Shown: positions 7,729 through 14,382 of the stretch, in pieces
Layout: each line of letters begins with the position of its first letter
Numbering within the stretch: position 1 is the first letter of the stretch
Assembly: GCA_036266155.1 (NCBI GenBank)
Contig: DATANR010000091.1
Coordinates: 1-15,345, forward strand
DNA length: 15,345 nt
Direction: 5' to 3'
DNA from: SIAJ01 sp036266155
GTDB taxonomy: Bacteria; Planctomycetota; Planctomycetia; Gemmatales; Gemmataceae
Position numbers and translations under genes: made by a program
Notes under the pieces: generated by a model
What the model saw: the letters and a program-made list of their open reading frames with translations, nothing else
The model's database searches: none
Told to the model about the DNA's origin: nothing

Positions 7729-7995
7729 ATGCGCGCTGTCTGGGTTGCCTTGGTGATTGGCGCACTGGCGACGACGGGCTGCATCAGCAAGCCGAAGCGG
7801 GAGATGCGCCAGAACCCAAAGCAGGAAGAGTTGGTTGGGCCGCCCGACGGGACCTACCTGACGCCGCGTGAGGCGGATCGGGATCAGCCGATTCTGCAGC
7901 CGAAGACCAATACGCCGGGCTTGAACACGGGCATGCAGACACCCGGCGCCTCACCGAGCGGGCCAGGGATGTCGCCAGGGTCGACCAGGCGGTAG
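7729..7995 (+). CDS. Small putative lipoprotein
   Basis: The product has 88 residues. A short hydrophobic signal (MRAVWVALVIGALATTGC) ends in T-T-G-C, a lipobox-like site with Cys18 as the likely lipidated residue; the -3 position is Thr rather than the classic Leu. After it come a basic segment (about 21-32) and a Pro/Gly/Ser-rich, probably disordered tail. GGGGGAGAG lies just before the ATG. The start follows the SOD palindrome by about 80 bp, so it probably has its own promoter. I recognise no family. Many planctomycetes carry such short Pro-rich lipoproteins, but no function can be given. Confidence 0.65.
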   Translation: MRAVWVALVIGALATTGCISKPKREMRQNPKQEELVGPPDGTYLTPREADRDQPILQPKTNTPGLNTGMQTPGASPSGPGMSPGSTRR

Positions 7996-8357
7996 ACGGA
8001 AGGTTAAGCCAGAGAAGAGATTAGGATTGAGATTGGGATTATGATTAGGAGGTAAGATGCCGCTTCCTAATCGTAATCCTAATCTTCTTTGGCATCGCGT
8101 TGACGGCGTCGCCAAACAGTCGACCCAAATTACCCAGACTGACCAGCGGTGTAGTGGTCAGGCACGGGATTCCGACTATAAAGAAAGTGATTCGCGCAAG
8201 GCAGGAAGCGATTACAAGCCGGGCAGCGCTGGCAGGAGACACCTGACCGGGGTGAATTGGCGGTGGACCACTTGGCGTTGGGTCGATCCATGAGGCAGAC
8301 TTATGGGTTAGTCCCTGGCGCGCAGGTGGTGCAAACCTCGGTCACGGAGTCCGCATC
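7996..8357. other. Intergenic spacer of about 360 bp
   Basis: The first 95 bp carry the second GATTAGGATT-family inverted repeat. The rest (8090-8340) shows no convincing gene; a 78-codon frame at 8057 starts inside the repeat and has no ribosome site or recognisable composition. The promoter of the HEAT-repeat gene should lie here. Confidence 0.55.
8013..8089. repeat. GATTAGGATT-family inverted repeat, copy 2
   Basis: The left arm (8026-8050) and right arm (8065-8089) match at 20 of 25 positions around a 14-nt loop; the left side extends to 8013 with an extra AGATTAGGATT unit. Bases 8017-8034 are identical to 4461-4478. It lies 18 bp after the lipoprotein stop. Confidence 0.7.
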
Positions 8358-9167
8358 GTGCTCAAGCGACATCTCATTGCGTCCATGATGGCGCTCGCCA
8401 TCGCTGCCCCTTCGCAGGCTGGACTGTTCAAGAAATCGGCCAAGCCGGACCCGGCGACCCATGTCCCCGCGCTGATCGAGATCCTCAAGACCGATAAAGA
8501 CGAGCGAGCTCGTGCCTCCGCCGCGGGGGAACTCGACGAATACGACGCCAAGGCTTTCCCCGAGATTTTGCCGGCCCTGATGGAGGCGCTCACGGGCGAC
8601 GCCAGCACCTCCGTGCGCTCCAAGGCGGCCGAGGCCATCGGCAAGGTGCGGCCAATTTCGTCCGCAGCCGGCTATGCCCTCGAACGAGCGGCATCTGAAG
8701 ACAAGTCGTTTTCCGTCCGCGTATCCGCGAAAGCGGCCCTAATGAAGTACCGTGTCCTCGGTCACATGCCCGGCGTCAAGGTCGAAGGGGCACTCGTTCA
8801 ATCGGCCGAGCCGCCGTTCGCCACGGGCTCCTTGGCAACCAGCACGCCAGGCGGAACGATCCTTCGGCCCACGCCGCCGCCGATCCCCGTGACCGGCGTA
8901 AGCGCCACGCCGCCGCCGGCTACGGTTCCGACTGGCCCGGAAACCCCGCCGGACAGCGTGTCGACGACGACCAAGCCCGTCGACAACCAGACGGGCGAAC
9001 CGCCGTTGGTCGACGCACCCAAGGCAATTCCGACCACCACGCCGAAGGCCCCAGTGCCCGTGATCGTGATCCCGCCGGCCCCGACGAAAGATAAGGACTT
9101 CATCATTCCGGTGCCGACGACTCCGCCAAGCGGACCAACGCTGCCGCCGATGCCTCCGAAGGAATAA
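8358..9167 (+). CDS. Secreted HEAT-repeat protein with Pro/Thr-rich tail
   Basis: The product has 269 residues and starts at GTG, preceded by CGGAG about 8 nt upstream. The GTG start gives a proper signal peptide, MLKRHLIASMMALAIAAPSQA, cleaved after residue 21; the later ATG codons lose its basic end. Residues about 34-135 form three HEAT-like helical repeats (for example HVPALIEILKTDKDERARASAAGEL and ILPALMEALTGDASTSVRSKAAEAIG in separate repeats), a scaffold for protein contacts. Residues 150-269 are rich in Pro, Thr and Val with PPP and TPP runs, probably an extended spacer across the envelope. No catalytic residues are evident. I infer a periplasmic or surface scaffold. It ends at a bidirectional hairpin shared with the convergent isomerase gene. 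Confidence 0.75.
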   Translation: MLKRHLIASMMALAIAAPSQAGLFKKSAKPDPATHVPALIEILKTDKDERARASAAGELDEYDAKAFPEILPALMEALTGDASTSVRSKAAEAIGKVRPISSAAGYALERAASEDKSFSVRVSAKAALMKYRVLGHMPGVKVEGALVQSAEPPFATGSLATSTPGGTILRPTPPPIPVTGVSATPPPATVPTGPETPPDSVSTTTKPVDNQTGEPPLVDAPKAIPTTTPKAPVPVIVIPPAPTKDKDFIIPVPTTPPSGPTLPPMPPKE

Positions 9168-9187
9168 CAGGGGATATTGCAGAAATG

Positions 9188-9222
9188 CGGGCCGGGCGAA
9201 TCTCAGTGAATCGCCCGGCCCG
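9188..9222. terminator. Bidirectional hairpin between convergent genes
   Basis: CGGGCCGGGCGA (9188-9199) and its exact complement (9211-9222) form a 12-bp GC-rich stem with an 11-nt loop. It lies 20 bp past the HEAT-gene stop and 6 bp past the stop of the leftward isomerase gene, so it can serve both. T-runs on either side are weak. Confidence 0.8.
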
Positions 9223-9228
9223 TGTCAT

Positions 9229-10158
9229 TTACGCGAGCGCCGCCTTGACCGCCGCCCGCGTCTTGTCGAGGCCCATCTTCACCACTTCAAACGCGTCGCG
9301 CTTCCAGTACTCGGGATTGAAGAGTTCGAGCGACAACATGCCGCGATAGCCGACGTCGCGCAGCGTGCGGAACACCTCCGCAAGTGGGGCCACACCATCG
9401 CCGGGGAACACGCGATCGGCGTCCTTGATGACCGTGCGGTCCTTGTCCTTCGGATAATCGTTGACGTGGAAGATGCCGATCGCCTTCCCGCGGATCAGCT
9501 TGAGACCGTCGAAGCCGGAGCCGCCCTTGTACAGGTGGTAAATGTCCGGCAACACGCACGCATTCGGGTTGCCGCTCTCCATGGCGACCAACATGGTCTC
9601 GCCGAGCTTGGACAATGTCTTCGAGAAGCCCCAGACCTCGGCTTCGGGGATGATGCCGATCTTGCCGCCCAGTTCCGCAAGCGCCCGATAGCGGTCGGCG
9701 ATCACGCCGAGTTCCGGGATCGCCTTGTCGGTTGCTCCGGCGGGCGGGGCGGCGATCCGCTTGCCGCCGACGGCGAGCACCATCTCCATGTCGCGCTTGG
9801 CCTCGTCGAGGCCCTTGTGCCGTTCCAGATCGTCGTTGACGATCCACTTCGCGAAGCCGATCGAGCTTTCGACCTTCAGGCCCAGGTCGGCGATCTGTTT
9901 GCCGAGATCCTTGAGACTGCCGCCCTTCTTCGCGTATTCCTGCAATTCGCCGATCCACGGCTCGATGGCGTTGTAGCCGGCCTTGGCCGCGAGTTTCGCT
10001 TCCTCGTCGATCGGCACCTTCTGCCCGCGAACGGTGCTGGTGTTCAGCGAGTAGCCAAACGGCTCCGTCGGCTCGGCAGCCTGGCTCGCGGACGGCAATG
10101 CGGAAACAGCAACGGCGGCGGTAGACATGGCAAGCACGTCTCGACGTGTAAGGGACAT
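9229..10158 (-). CDS. Tat-exported sugar isomerase/epimerase-like TIM barrel
   Basis: The product has 309 residues. The start is the Met of MSLTRRDVLA, with GGAG 7 nt upstream. The longer frame begins inside a palindromic repeat and is spurious. The N-terminus has a twin-arginine motif (LTRRDVLAMS), a hydrophobic stretch and an SQA-A cleavage site near residue 27, predicting folded export. The rest fits the xylose-isomerase-like TIM barrel (AP endonuclease family 2; IolE/IolH and sugar phosphate isomerase/epimerase group). Candidate metal ligands are Glu174 (in PEAEVW), Asp205 and His208 (in LPDIYHL), His231 (in HVND) and Glu278 (in LSLELF). Planctomycetes have many such exported paralogues; the sugar substrate cannot be read from sequence. 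It follows the PEP-hydrolase-like gene in the same direction, across a 115-bp palindromic spacer. Confidence 0.85.
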   Translation of the reverse strand: MSLTRRDVLAMSTAAVAVSALPSASQAAEPTEPFGYSLNTSTVRGQKVPIDEEAKLAAKAGYNAIEPWIGELQEYAKKGGSLKDLGKQIADLGLKVESSIGFAKWIVNDDLERHKGLDEAKRDMEMVLAVGGKRIAAPPAGATDKAIPELGVIADRYRALAELGGKIGIIPEAEVWGFSKTLSKLGETMLVAMESGNPNACVLPDIYHLYKGGSGFDGLKLIRGKAIGIFHVNDYPKDKDRTVIKDADRVFPGDGVAPLAEVFRTLRDVGYRGMLSLELFNPEYWKRDAFEVVKMGLDKTRAAVKAALA

Positions 10159-10177
10159 CGAAGGCTCCAAACCAAAA

Positions 10178-10272
10178 AACCACGAAACACACGAAAATAA
10201 CGAAAGAGAGAACCAGAGCAACCACACTGTGGTTCTATGCATTTCTTCGTGCTTTTCGTGTGTTTCGTGGTT
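10178..10272. repeat. 95-bp palindrome of the CACGAAACACACG type
   Basis: A perfect 20-bp inverted repeat (10178-10197 with 10253-10272) encloses a smaller palindrome, AACCACA-c-TGTGGTT (10220-10234). It fills the spacer between the isomerase gene and the upstream TIM-barrel gene. Translated in frame it yields NHETHEKHEE, a string that wrongly extends N-termini in automatic calls. Sequences of this kind are dispersed in several environmental bacterial genomes, from general knowledge. Confidence 0.8.
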
Positions 10273-10273
10273 C

Positions 10274-11098
10274 CTAAATCGACTTGAACTTGCGAACGCA
10301 GTCAGTGATTGCAACTTCGGTGGGAAGCCGTTCGATGCTCGACGCGCCGAAGAAGCCGGCGATGCCCTTGGTGTGCTTCAAGATGTAGGCCGCATCTTCC
10401 GGCTCGGAGATTGGGCCGCCATGGCAGAGAACGAGGACGTCCGGATTTATCTTCTTGGCCGCGTCGTGAAGGGCCTGCACGCGCACGCAGGCGTCATCGA
10501 GAGTGAGGGCCGACTTGGCGCCGATCGACCCCTTGGTTGTCAATCCCATGTGCGGGATCAGCACGTCGGCCCCGGCTCTGGCCATCGCCTCGGCTTCGGA
10601 CTCGGTGAACACATAGGGGCACGTGAGCAAGCCGATCTCGCGGGCCAGGCGGATCATCTCGACTTCCTTGTCGAAGCCCATGTCGGTCTCTTCGAGGCCC
10701 TGACGCATTGTGCCGTCGATCAAGCCCACCGTCGGGAAATTCTGGACGCCGCTGAAGCCCATTGCCTGGATATTGCGGAGGAAGAGATTCATGATGCGGA
10801 ACGGATCGGTCCCGCAGACGCCGGCCAGCACGGGCGTGTTCTTGACGACCGGCAGGACCTCGCGGGCCATATCGACGACGATTTGATTGGCGTCGCCATA
10901 GGGCATCATGCCCGAGAGCGACCCGCGGCCGGCCATGCGAAACCGGCCCGAATTGTAGATAATGATGAGATCGATGCCGCCCGCTTCGGCACACTTCGCG
11001 CTGATACCGGTCCCGGCGCCGCCGCCAATGATCGGCCGGACGGCCGCAACCTGAGCGCGGAGCCGACGCAGGCACTCGTCGCGGGTAAAGAAGCTCAT
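10274..11098 (-). CDS. PEP-hydrolase-like TIM-barrel protein (Tm-1 C-terminal half homologue)
   Basis: The product has 274 residues starting MSFFTRDECL. Its ATG overlaps the TGA of the upstream membrane-protein gene (ATGA), and no independent Shine-Dalgarno is seen, so translation is probably coupled. Family marks are a glycine loop GGGAGTG (25-31), IIIYNSGRFRMAGRGSLSG (46-63), a PVLAGVCGTDPF strand (89-100), GVQNFPTVGLIDG (117-129), CHGGPI (225-230) and the phosphate-loop-like GFFGASSIERLP (248-259). It belongs to the family annotated as phosphoenolpyruvate hydrolase-like TIM barrel (Pfam PEP_hydrolase, COG5564). The same domain forms the C-terminal half of tomato Tm-1. The reaction is not established. 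The divergent neighbour across the spacer encodes the other half. Confidence 0.88.
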   Translation of the reverse strand: MSFFTRDECLRRLRAQVAAVRPIIGGGAGTGISAKCAEAGGIDLIIIYNSGRFRMAGRGSLSGMMPYGDANQIVVDMAREVLPVVKNTPVLAGVCGTDPFRIMNLFLRNIQAMGFSGVQNFPTVGLIDGTMRQGLEETDMGFDKEVEMIRLAREIGLLTCPYVFTESEAEAMARAGADVLIPHMGLTTKGSIGAKSALTLDDACVRVQALHDAAKKINPDVLVLCHGGPISEPEDAAYILKHTKGIAGFFGASSIERLPTEVAITDCVRKFKSI

Positions 11099-11367
11099 GG
11101 CTTGGAAGGCGGATCGCTGATCGGCACCTTGATCGGCCTTCGAACAAACGCGATCATCAGATCCATGCCGGCCGTGAGCAGGATGCCGAGGCCTGCCATG
11201 ACTACTGGCGTCTGCCATAGGACTCGTTCATTCTCCGGGTCGTAGTTGCCGCCGCCGTAGATGCGGTGCGCGACCAGGAACGCCCGGCCCAGCAGATAGC
11301 CGACGACGGCCAGGCAAATGCCAACAAAAATACAGTGACGAAGCAGTCGGCCCCAAATTGGTTGCAT
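11095..11367 (-). CDS. Small two-helix membrane protein, coupled to the TIM-barrel gene
   Basis: The product has 90 residues from MQPIWGRLLR. Hydrophobic segments at about 12-33 and 54-75 predict two transmembrane helices joined by a loop containing YGGGNYDPENE. Positive residues (RRPIK) follow the second helix, and the tail is Pro-rich. GGAG lies 10 nt upstream. The stop overlaps the next start by 4 bp (ATGA), a strong sign of a real coding unit even though the frame is short. I do not recognise the family; short two-helix proteins of this kind are common in planctomycetes. It is the first gene of the leftward unit and may tether or serve the TIM-barrel enzyme. That link is inference. Confidence 0.7.
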   Translation of the reverse strand: MQPIWGRLLRHCIFVGICLAVVGYLLGRAFLVAHRIYGGGNYDPENERVLWQTPVVMAGLGILLTAGMDLMIAFVRRPIKVPISDPPSKP

Positions 11368-11455
11368 CGTTCCATCTCTCCGGCGAGCCCGATCCAACGG
11401 TATTCGGTAATATACGTCACAATTCACGTCGAAGCGGAAACACGCGAGACATTCA
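11368..11455. promoter_or_regulatory. Divergent promoter region of the Tm-1-like locus
   Basis: The 88 bp between the start codons of the membrane-protein gene (leftward) and the UPF0261 gene (rightward) must carry at least part of both promoters. An AT-rich patch, GGTAATATACGTCACAATTC, is at 11406-11425, in contrast to the GC-rich surroundings. I could not assign -35/-10 boxes with confidence. Confidence 0.45.
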
Positions 11456-12676
11456 ATGGCCGTCGCCATCGTCGCCACGCTGGACACCAAGGGCATCGAA
11501 GCCGGCTTCGTCCGCGATCGGCTACGTGAAGCCGGCGTCGCGACGATCCTGGTGGACGCGGGATCGACCGGCGTGCCGCAATGCGATGCCGATGTCCCAC
11601 GCGAGCAGGTGTTTACGGAAGCCGGGAGCACGTTGGCGTCGGTTCAGCGTGCGAACGACCGCGGCCACGCCGTCACCTTGGCCGCCGTGGGAACGACCCG
11701 CATCGTTCAACGCCTGCATGCCGATGGTCAGGTGACCGGAGTTCTCGGACTCGGCGGCTCCGCCGGCACGGCGATCGGCACCGCCGCCATGCGAGCGCTG
11801 CCGTATGGCATCCCCAAGATCATGGTCAGTACGCTGGCGAGCGGGCAAGTGCAGCCATACGTCGGCGTGCGCGACATTCTAATGTTGCACTCGGTCACGG
11901 ACCTGTGCGGGCTCAACCGCTTCACGCGCCAGATCCTCGCTAACGCCGCGGCTGCGATGGCGGGCATGATCCTCCAGCCGCCGCTTGCGGCGAAGCGCGA
12001 CAAACCCTTGATCGCCGCAACAATGTTCGGTGTGACAACCCCCTGCATCAGCGCAGCCCGCACGCACTTGGAAGCCGCAGGCTTTGAAGCCCTCGTCTTT
12101 CACGCGACCGGCACTGGCGGCCGCACGATGGAGGCAATGATCGCCGACGGACTGATCGCCGGCGTGCTCGACATCACGACCACCGAATTGGCCGACGAAT
12201 TCGTCGGCGGCGTCCTGAGTGCCGGCCGCGATCGCCTGACCGCCGCAGCAATCAAGGCCATTCCGCAGGCGATTTCCGTCGGGGCGCTCGACATGGTCAA
12301 CTTCGGCCCGCCCGAAACGGTGCCGGAGCGCTTCCAGGGTCGCCGCTTCTATCAGCACAATGCGTCCGTGACTTTGATGCGCACCACGCCGGAGGAGAAT
12401 GACAAACTGGGCAAGGAGATTGCAGAAAAGGCATCAGCGGCACGAGGGCCAACGGCAATCGTGTTGCCCCTCGGCGGCGTCTCCGCCATCGATTGCGCAG
12501 GAGGGCCGTTCTGGTGGCCGGAAGCCGACCGGGCACTGTTTCAGAGCATTCGCAACTGGGTTGGGCCAAACGTAAAAATGATCGAAGTCTACTGCCACAT
12601 CAACGATCCGGAATTCGCGGAGACCGCTGCGCGGACGCTGCTCGAAATGGTTGGATCGAACTACATTGCTCGCTGA
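11456..12676 (+). CDS. Tm-1-like ATP-binding protein, UPF0261 family
   Basis: The product has 406 residues, the normal length for UPF0261 (Pfam PF06792, COG5441). It opens with VAIVATLDTKG (3-13), a family hallmark. Other marks are VDAGSTGVP (33-41), the Gly-rich LGLGGSAGTAIGTAAM (97-112), KIMVSTLASG (121-130), MFGVTTPC (190-197), FHATGTGGRTME (215-226), DITTTELADE (239-248) and LPLGGVSAID (338-347). The family is the N-terminal half of tomato Tm-1, which binds ATP and blocks tobamovirus replication there; its bacterial role is unknown. No signal peptide or membrane helix is present. The ATG has only a weak GCGAG upstream. The gene is divergent from the TIM-barrel gene rather than fused to it. 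Its stop lies at the edge of a 290-bp palindrome. Confidence 0.9.
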   Translation: MAVAIVATLDTKGIEAGFVRDRLREAGVATILVDAGSTGVPQCDADVPREQVFTEAGSTLASVQRANDRGHAVTLAAVGTTRIVQRLHADGQVTGVLGLGGSAGTAIGTAAMRALPYGIPKIMVSTLASGQVQPYVGVRDILMLHSVTDLCGLNRFTRQILANAAAAMAGMILQPPLAAKRDKPLIAATMFGVTTPCISAARTHLEAAGFEALVFHATGTGGRTMEAMIADGLIAGVLDITTTELADEFVGGVLSAGRDRLTAAAIKAIPQAISVGALDMVNFGPPETVPERFQGRRFYQHNASVTLMRTTPEENDKLGKEIAEKASAARGPTAIVLPLGGVSAIDCAGGPFWWPEADRALFQSIRNWVGPNVKMIEVYCHINDPEFAETAARTLLEMVGSNYIAR

Positions 12677-12964
12677 ACGCGACCGGGTTTCGTCCTCTTG
12701 ATCCCGGAGGGATCGCAGAAAATAGCCGGTGGTCGAGCGTCAGCTCGACCACCGGATGGCGAGGCCAGAAGCCAACCGACCCCAACGGGGTCGTAGAACG
12801 CTGATTTTGCAGACAATTAGTGTGTTGGTGATCGCCACGTTCTGCGACTCCTTCGGAGTCGGCGGCAATGGAAAATCGGGTTACCGGCGGTCAAGCTAAA
12901 GCTCGACCGCCGGCTATTATCTGCGATCCCTCCGGGATCAGATAGGCCCAGTCGTGTCGCGTTC
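12675..12964. repeat. 290-bp composite palindrome with nested hairpins
   Basis: Outer arms of 9 bp (12675-12683 with 12956-12964) and main arms of 40 bp (12699-12738 with 12901-12940, 38 of 40 matching) are spaced equally on both sides. Nested hairpins are CCGGTGGTCGAGC (12726-12738 with 12743-12755), CGACCCC (12777-12783 with 12787-12793), CGACTCC/GGAGTCG (about 12846-12862) and CCGGCGGTC-type arms (12885-12898 with 12900-12913). Each main arm overlaps one arm of a local hairpin, so alternative foldings compete. The 318-bp spacer it fills, between convergent genes, has no credible ORF. The outer arm touches the stop codon of the UPF0261 gene. Confidence 0.85.
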
Positions 12965-12994
12965 GGCGAGAAGTCTCGAAAGAACGAGGGGAAA

Positions 12995-13414
12995 TCACGG
13001 CCCCGTGCGCGAGGCTGAATTGGCGCGAACGGCGCGAATTCGCTCCATGAGCAACTTGGATGCGGCCGCGGGATCGGTCGGAACGACCGGCGTCGGCACG
13101 GCGGAACGAGAAAAATGACCGCTCCCCGGTCCGACCGGAGTCGGGGTCGTCGGCGTATTGAAGAAGCCTTTCAGTTCTTCCACCTTGACCGCACGTTCGA
13201 TGCGCAAACACAGGAACTGATCATAAGGAACGATAAAGCCGCGTGCTTCCTCGATGGTTCCACCCTGCCGGCCACGAATCACGATGAATTGGGGTTCAAA
13301 GCTGACAATGGTATCGATGCACAACTCGGTCCCGTTCTGCATAACGATGACGAGCTTCCCGTGCTCGACTTCGGGAATCAGCCGCAACGTTTCGATCCAG
13401 TGAGCGGCGGTCAT
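12995..13414 (-). CDS. Small beta-rich protein of unknown function
   Basis: The product has 139 residues starting MTAAHWIETL. Residues about 13-75 alternate in beta-strand fashion (HGKLVIVMQNGTELCIDTIV, then PQFIVIRGRQGG, then GFIVPYDQFLCLRIERAVKVEEL), compatible with a small SH3- or Lsm-like barrel. A Pro/Thr-rich linker (88-115) and a short helix (118-130) follow. No signal or membrane span is present. GGAG is 5 nt before the ATG, inside the palindrome at 13418-13444. I recognise no named family. It is convergent with the UPF0261 gene and is separated from the upstream protease genes by a hairpin, so it is likely expressed on its own. Confidence 0.65.
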   Translation of the reverse strand: MTAAHWIETLRLIPEVEHGKLVIVMQNGTELCIDTIVSFEPQFIVIRGRQGGTIEEARGFIVPYDQFLCLRIERAVKVEELKGFFNTPTTPTPVGPGSGHFSRSAVPTPVVPTDPAAASKLLMERIRAVRANSASRTGP

Positions 13415-13417
13415 GTG

Positions 13418-13444
13418 GACTCCAGGGCGTACGTCCCTGGAGTC
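13418..13444. repeat. 10-bp-arm palindrome overlapping a ribosome site
   Basis: GACTCCAGGG (13418-13427) is the exact complement of CCCTGGAGTC (13435-13444), with a 7-nt CGTACGT loop. On the minus strand the GGAG ribosome site of the downstream 139-aa gene lies in the stem, ending 5 nt before the ATG. If transcribed, the fold could mask the site. Confidence 0.7.
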
Positions 13445-13461
13445 TAGTTCACAAAATGGCC

Positions 13462-13492
13462 GCAGGGCTTCTCCGTTCGGAAGAAACCCTGC
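13462..13492 (-). terminator. Hairpin after the protease-PDZ pair
   Basis: On the minus strand, GCAGGG and CCCTGC (13487-13492 with 13462-13467) enclose an inner TCCG/CGGA stem. It begins about 30 bp past the stop of the second protease-like gene and is followed by GGCCATTTTG, a weak T-run. It probably ends that operon. Confidence 0.55.
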
Positions 13493-13522
13493 AATCGTTT
13501 AATTTTTCGCAAAGACTCTGAA

Positions 13523-14380
13523 CTACAGGCCGGATTTCGGCGAAACGGTCAGCTTCACTTCCTTGCCATCCCGCTTGACCACCACGACGGTGGCCTTGCC
13601 CGGTTTGACGAAACTTGCGGCCTGATAGGCGTCGGTGAGCGAATCGGTCCACCGGCCATCAATGGTGAGAATGCGGTCGCCGGTCTTGAGGCCGCCTTCC
13701 GCAGCCGCTCCGCCGGAGTGGACGACCTTCACATCGACGCCGGCATCTTCATCCGACTTGCTCTTGTCGAGTTCGAGGCCCCAGAGGGCCGCGGGGGCTG
13801 CAATTCGCGGTTGTGGCTTGCCTGACCCACCCATCGAGTTCATGACCGTCTGCATCAGGTCCTGCATGATGTCGCCGCCCTTATAGCCGTTGGGGACGAA
13901 CGTCATTTCCTGCTTCGCGTAATCGACAGTCATCTTGTATTGCGAGAAGAACGGAAAGCCGACGATGCCTTCGATCGACCCGTACTTTTCCTTGAATGCC
14001 TTGCTGAACTCGGCGACTGTCGGATGATCCATGATCATCGCCGCCACGCCACTGGCCTGCACTTCGCCAACCTGAAAATCCTTGATCTTGACCTGACCCA
14101 TCATGCCGAACAGCGGAATCAGCGGCTTGTCCTTGGCATCTTTCACCAAGCCGGCTTCCTTGGCGATCTTCGGCGTGATCAAACTCGTTGGGGCGCCGGT
14201 ATCGAAGATCAGGTTGTACGGCCCGTGCCCATCCATCTTCACCTTGACGATGAAGTGGCCGGACGGCACCAGGTCGAATTTCACCGTCTGCGGCTTCGGA
14301 GCGTCCTTCGGCTTGTCTTCGGCACGCGCGAATCCGACGAGCAGGGCAACCGCCAGAAGGGTTGTGGTGATCTTTTTCAT
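13523..14380 (-). CDS. Secreted retropepsin-like aspartic protease with C-terminal PDZ domain (second of pair)
   Basis: The product has 285 residues. A Sec signal peptide (1-20, MKKITTTLLAVALLVGFARA) predicts export. Residues about 32-165 form a retropepsin-like fold: FIVKVKMDG, then LIFDTGAPTSLI with the catalytic-type DTG at 60-62, and the closing IVGFPFFSQYKMTVDY region (139-154). A single DTG per chain implies dimer action, as in retropepsins. Residues about 198-281 form a PDZ domain with GGLKTGDRILTIDG. The start is 2 bp after the stop of its paralogue, with GGAAGGGG about 10 nt upstream, so the two are co-transcribed. Proteolysis has not been shown for most of this family, and some members may only bind peptides. 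Confidence 0.82.
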   Translation of the reverse strand: MKKITTTLLAVALLVGFARAEDKPKDAPKPQTVKFDLVPSGHFIVKVKMDGHGPYNLIFDTGAPTSLITPKIAKEAGLVKDAKDKPLIPLFGMMGQVKIKDFQVGEVQASGVAAMIMDHPTVAEFSKAFKEKYGSIEGIVGFPFFSQYKMTVDYAKQEMTFVPNGYKGGDIMQDLMQTVMNSMGGSGKPQPRIAAPAALWGLELDKSKSDEDAGVDVKVVHSGGAAAEGGLKTGDRILTIDGRWTDSLTDAYQAASFVKPGKATVVVVKRDGKEVKLTVSPKSGL

Positions 14381-14382
14381 GG

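Noticed and set aside
8057..8293. A 78-codon frame on the plus strand
   Set aside because: It starts inside a dispersed inverted repeat, lacks a clear product type and ends before the true HEAT-gene start.
10159..10314. N-terminal extension of the isomerase gene
   Set aside because: It is the translated palindrome (NHETHEKHEE); the Tat signal and Shine-Dalgarno fix the start at 10158.
11202..11420. Alternative 72-codon frame over the small membrane-protein gene
   Set aside because: Its start overlaps the same leader, but it has no coupling to the next gene and its C-terminal half is Ala/Thr/Ser/Arg-biased, unlike the two-helix frame.
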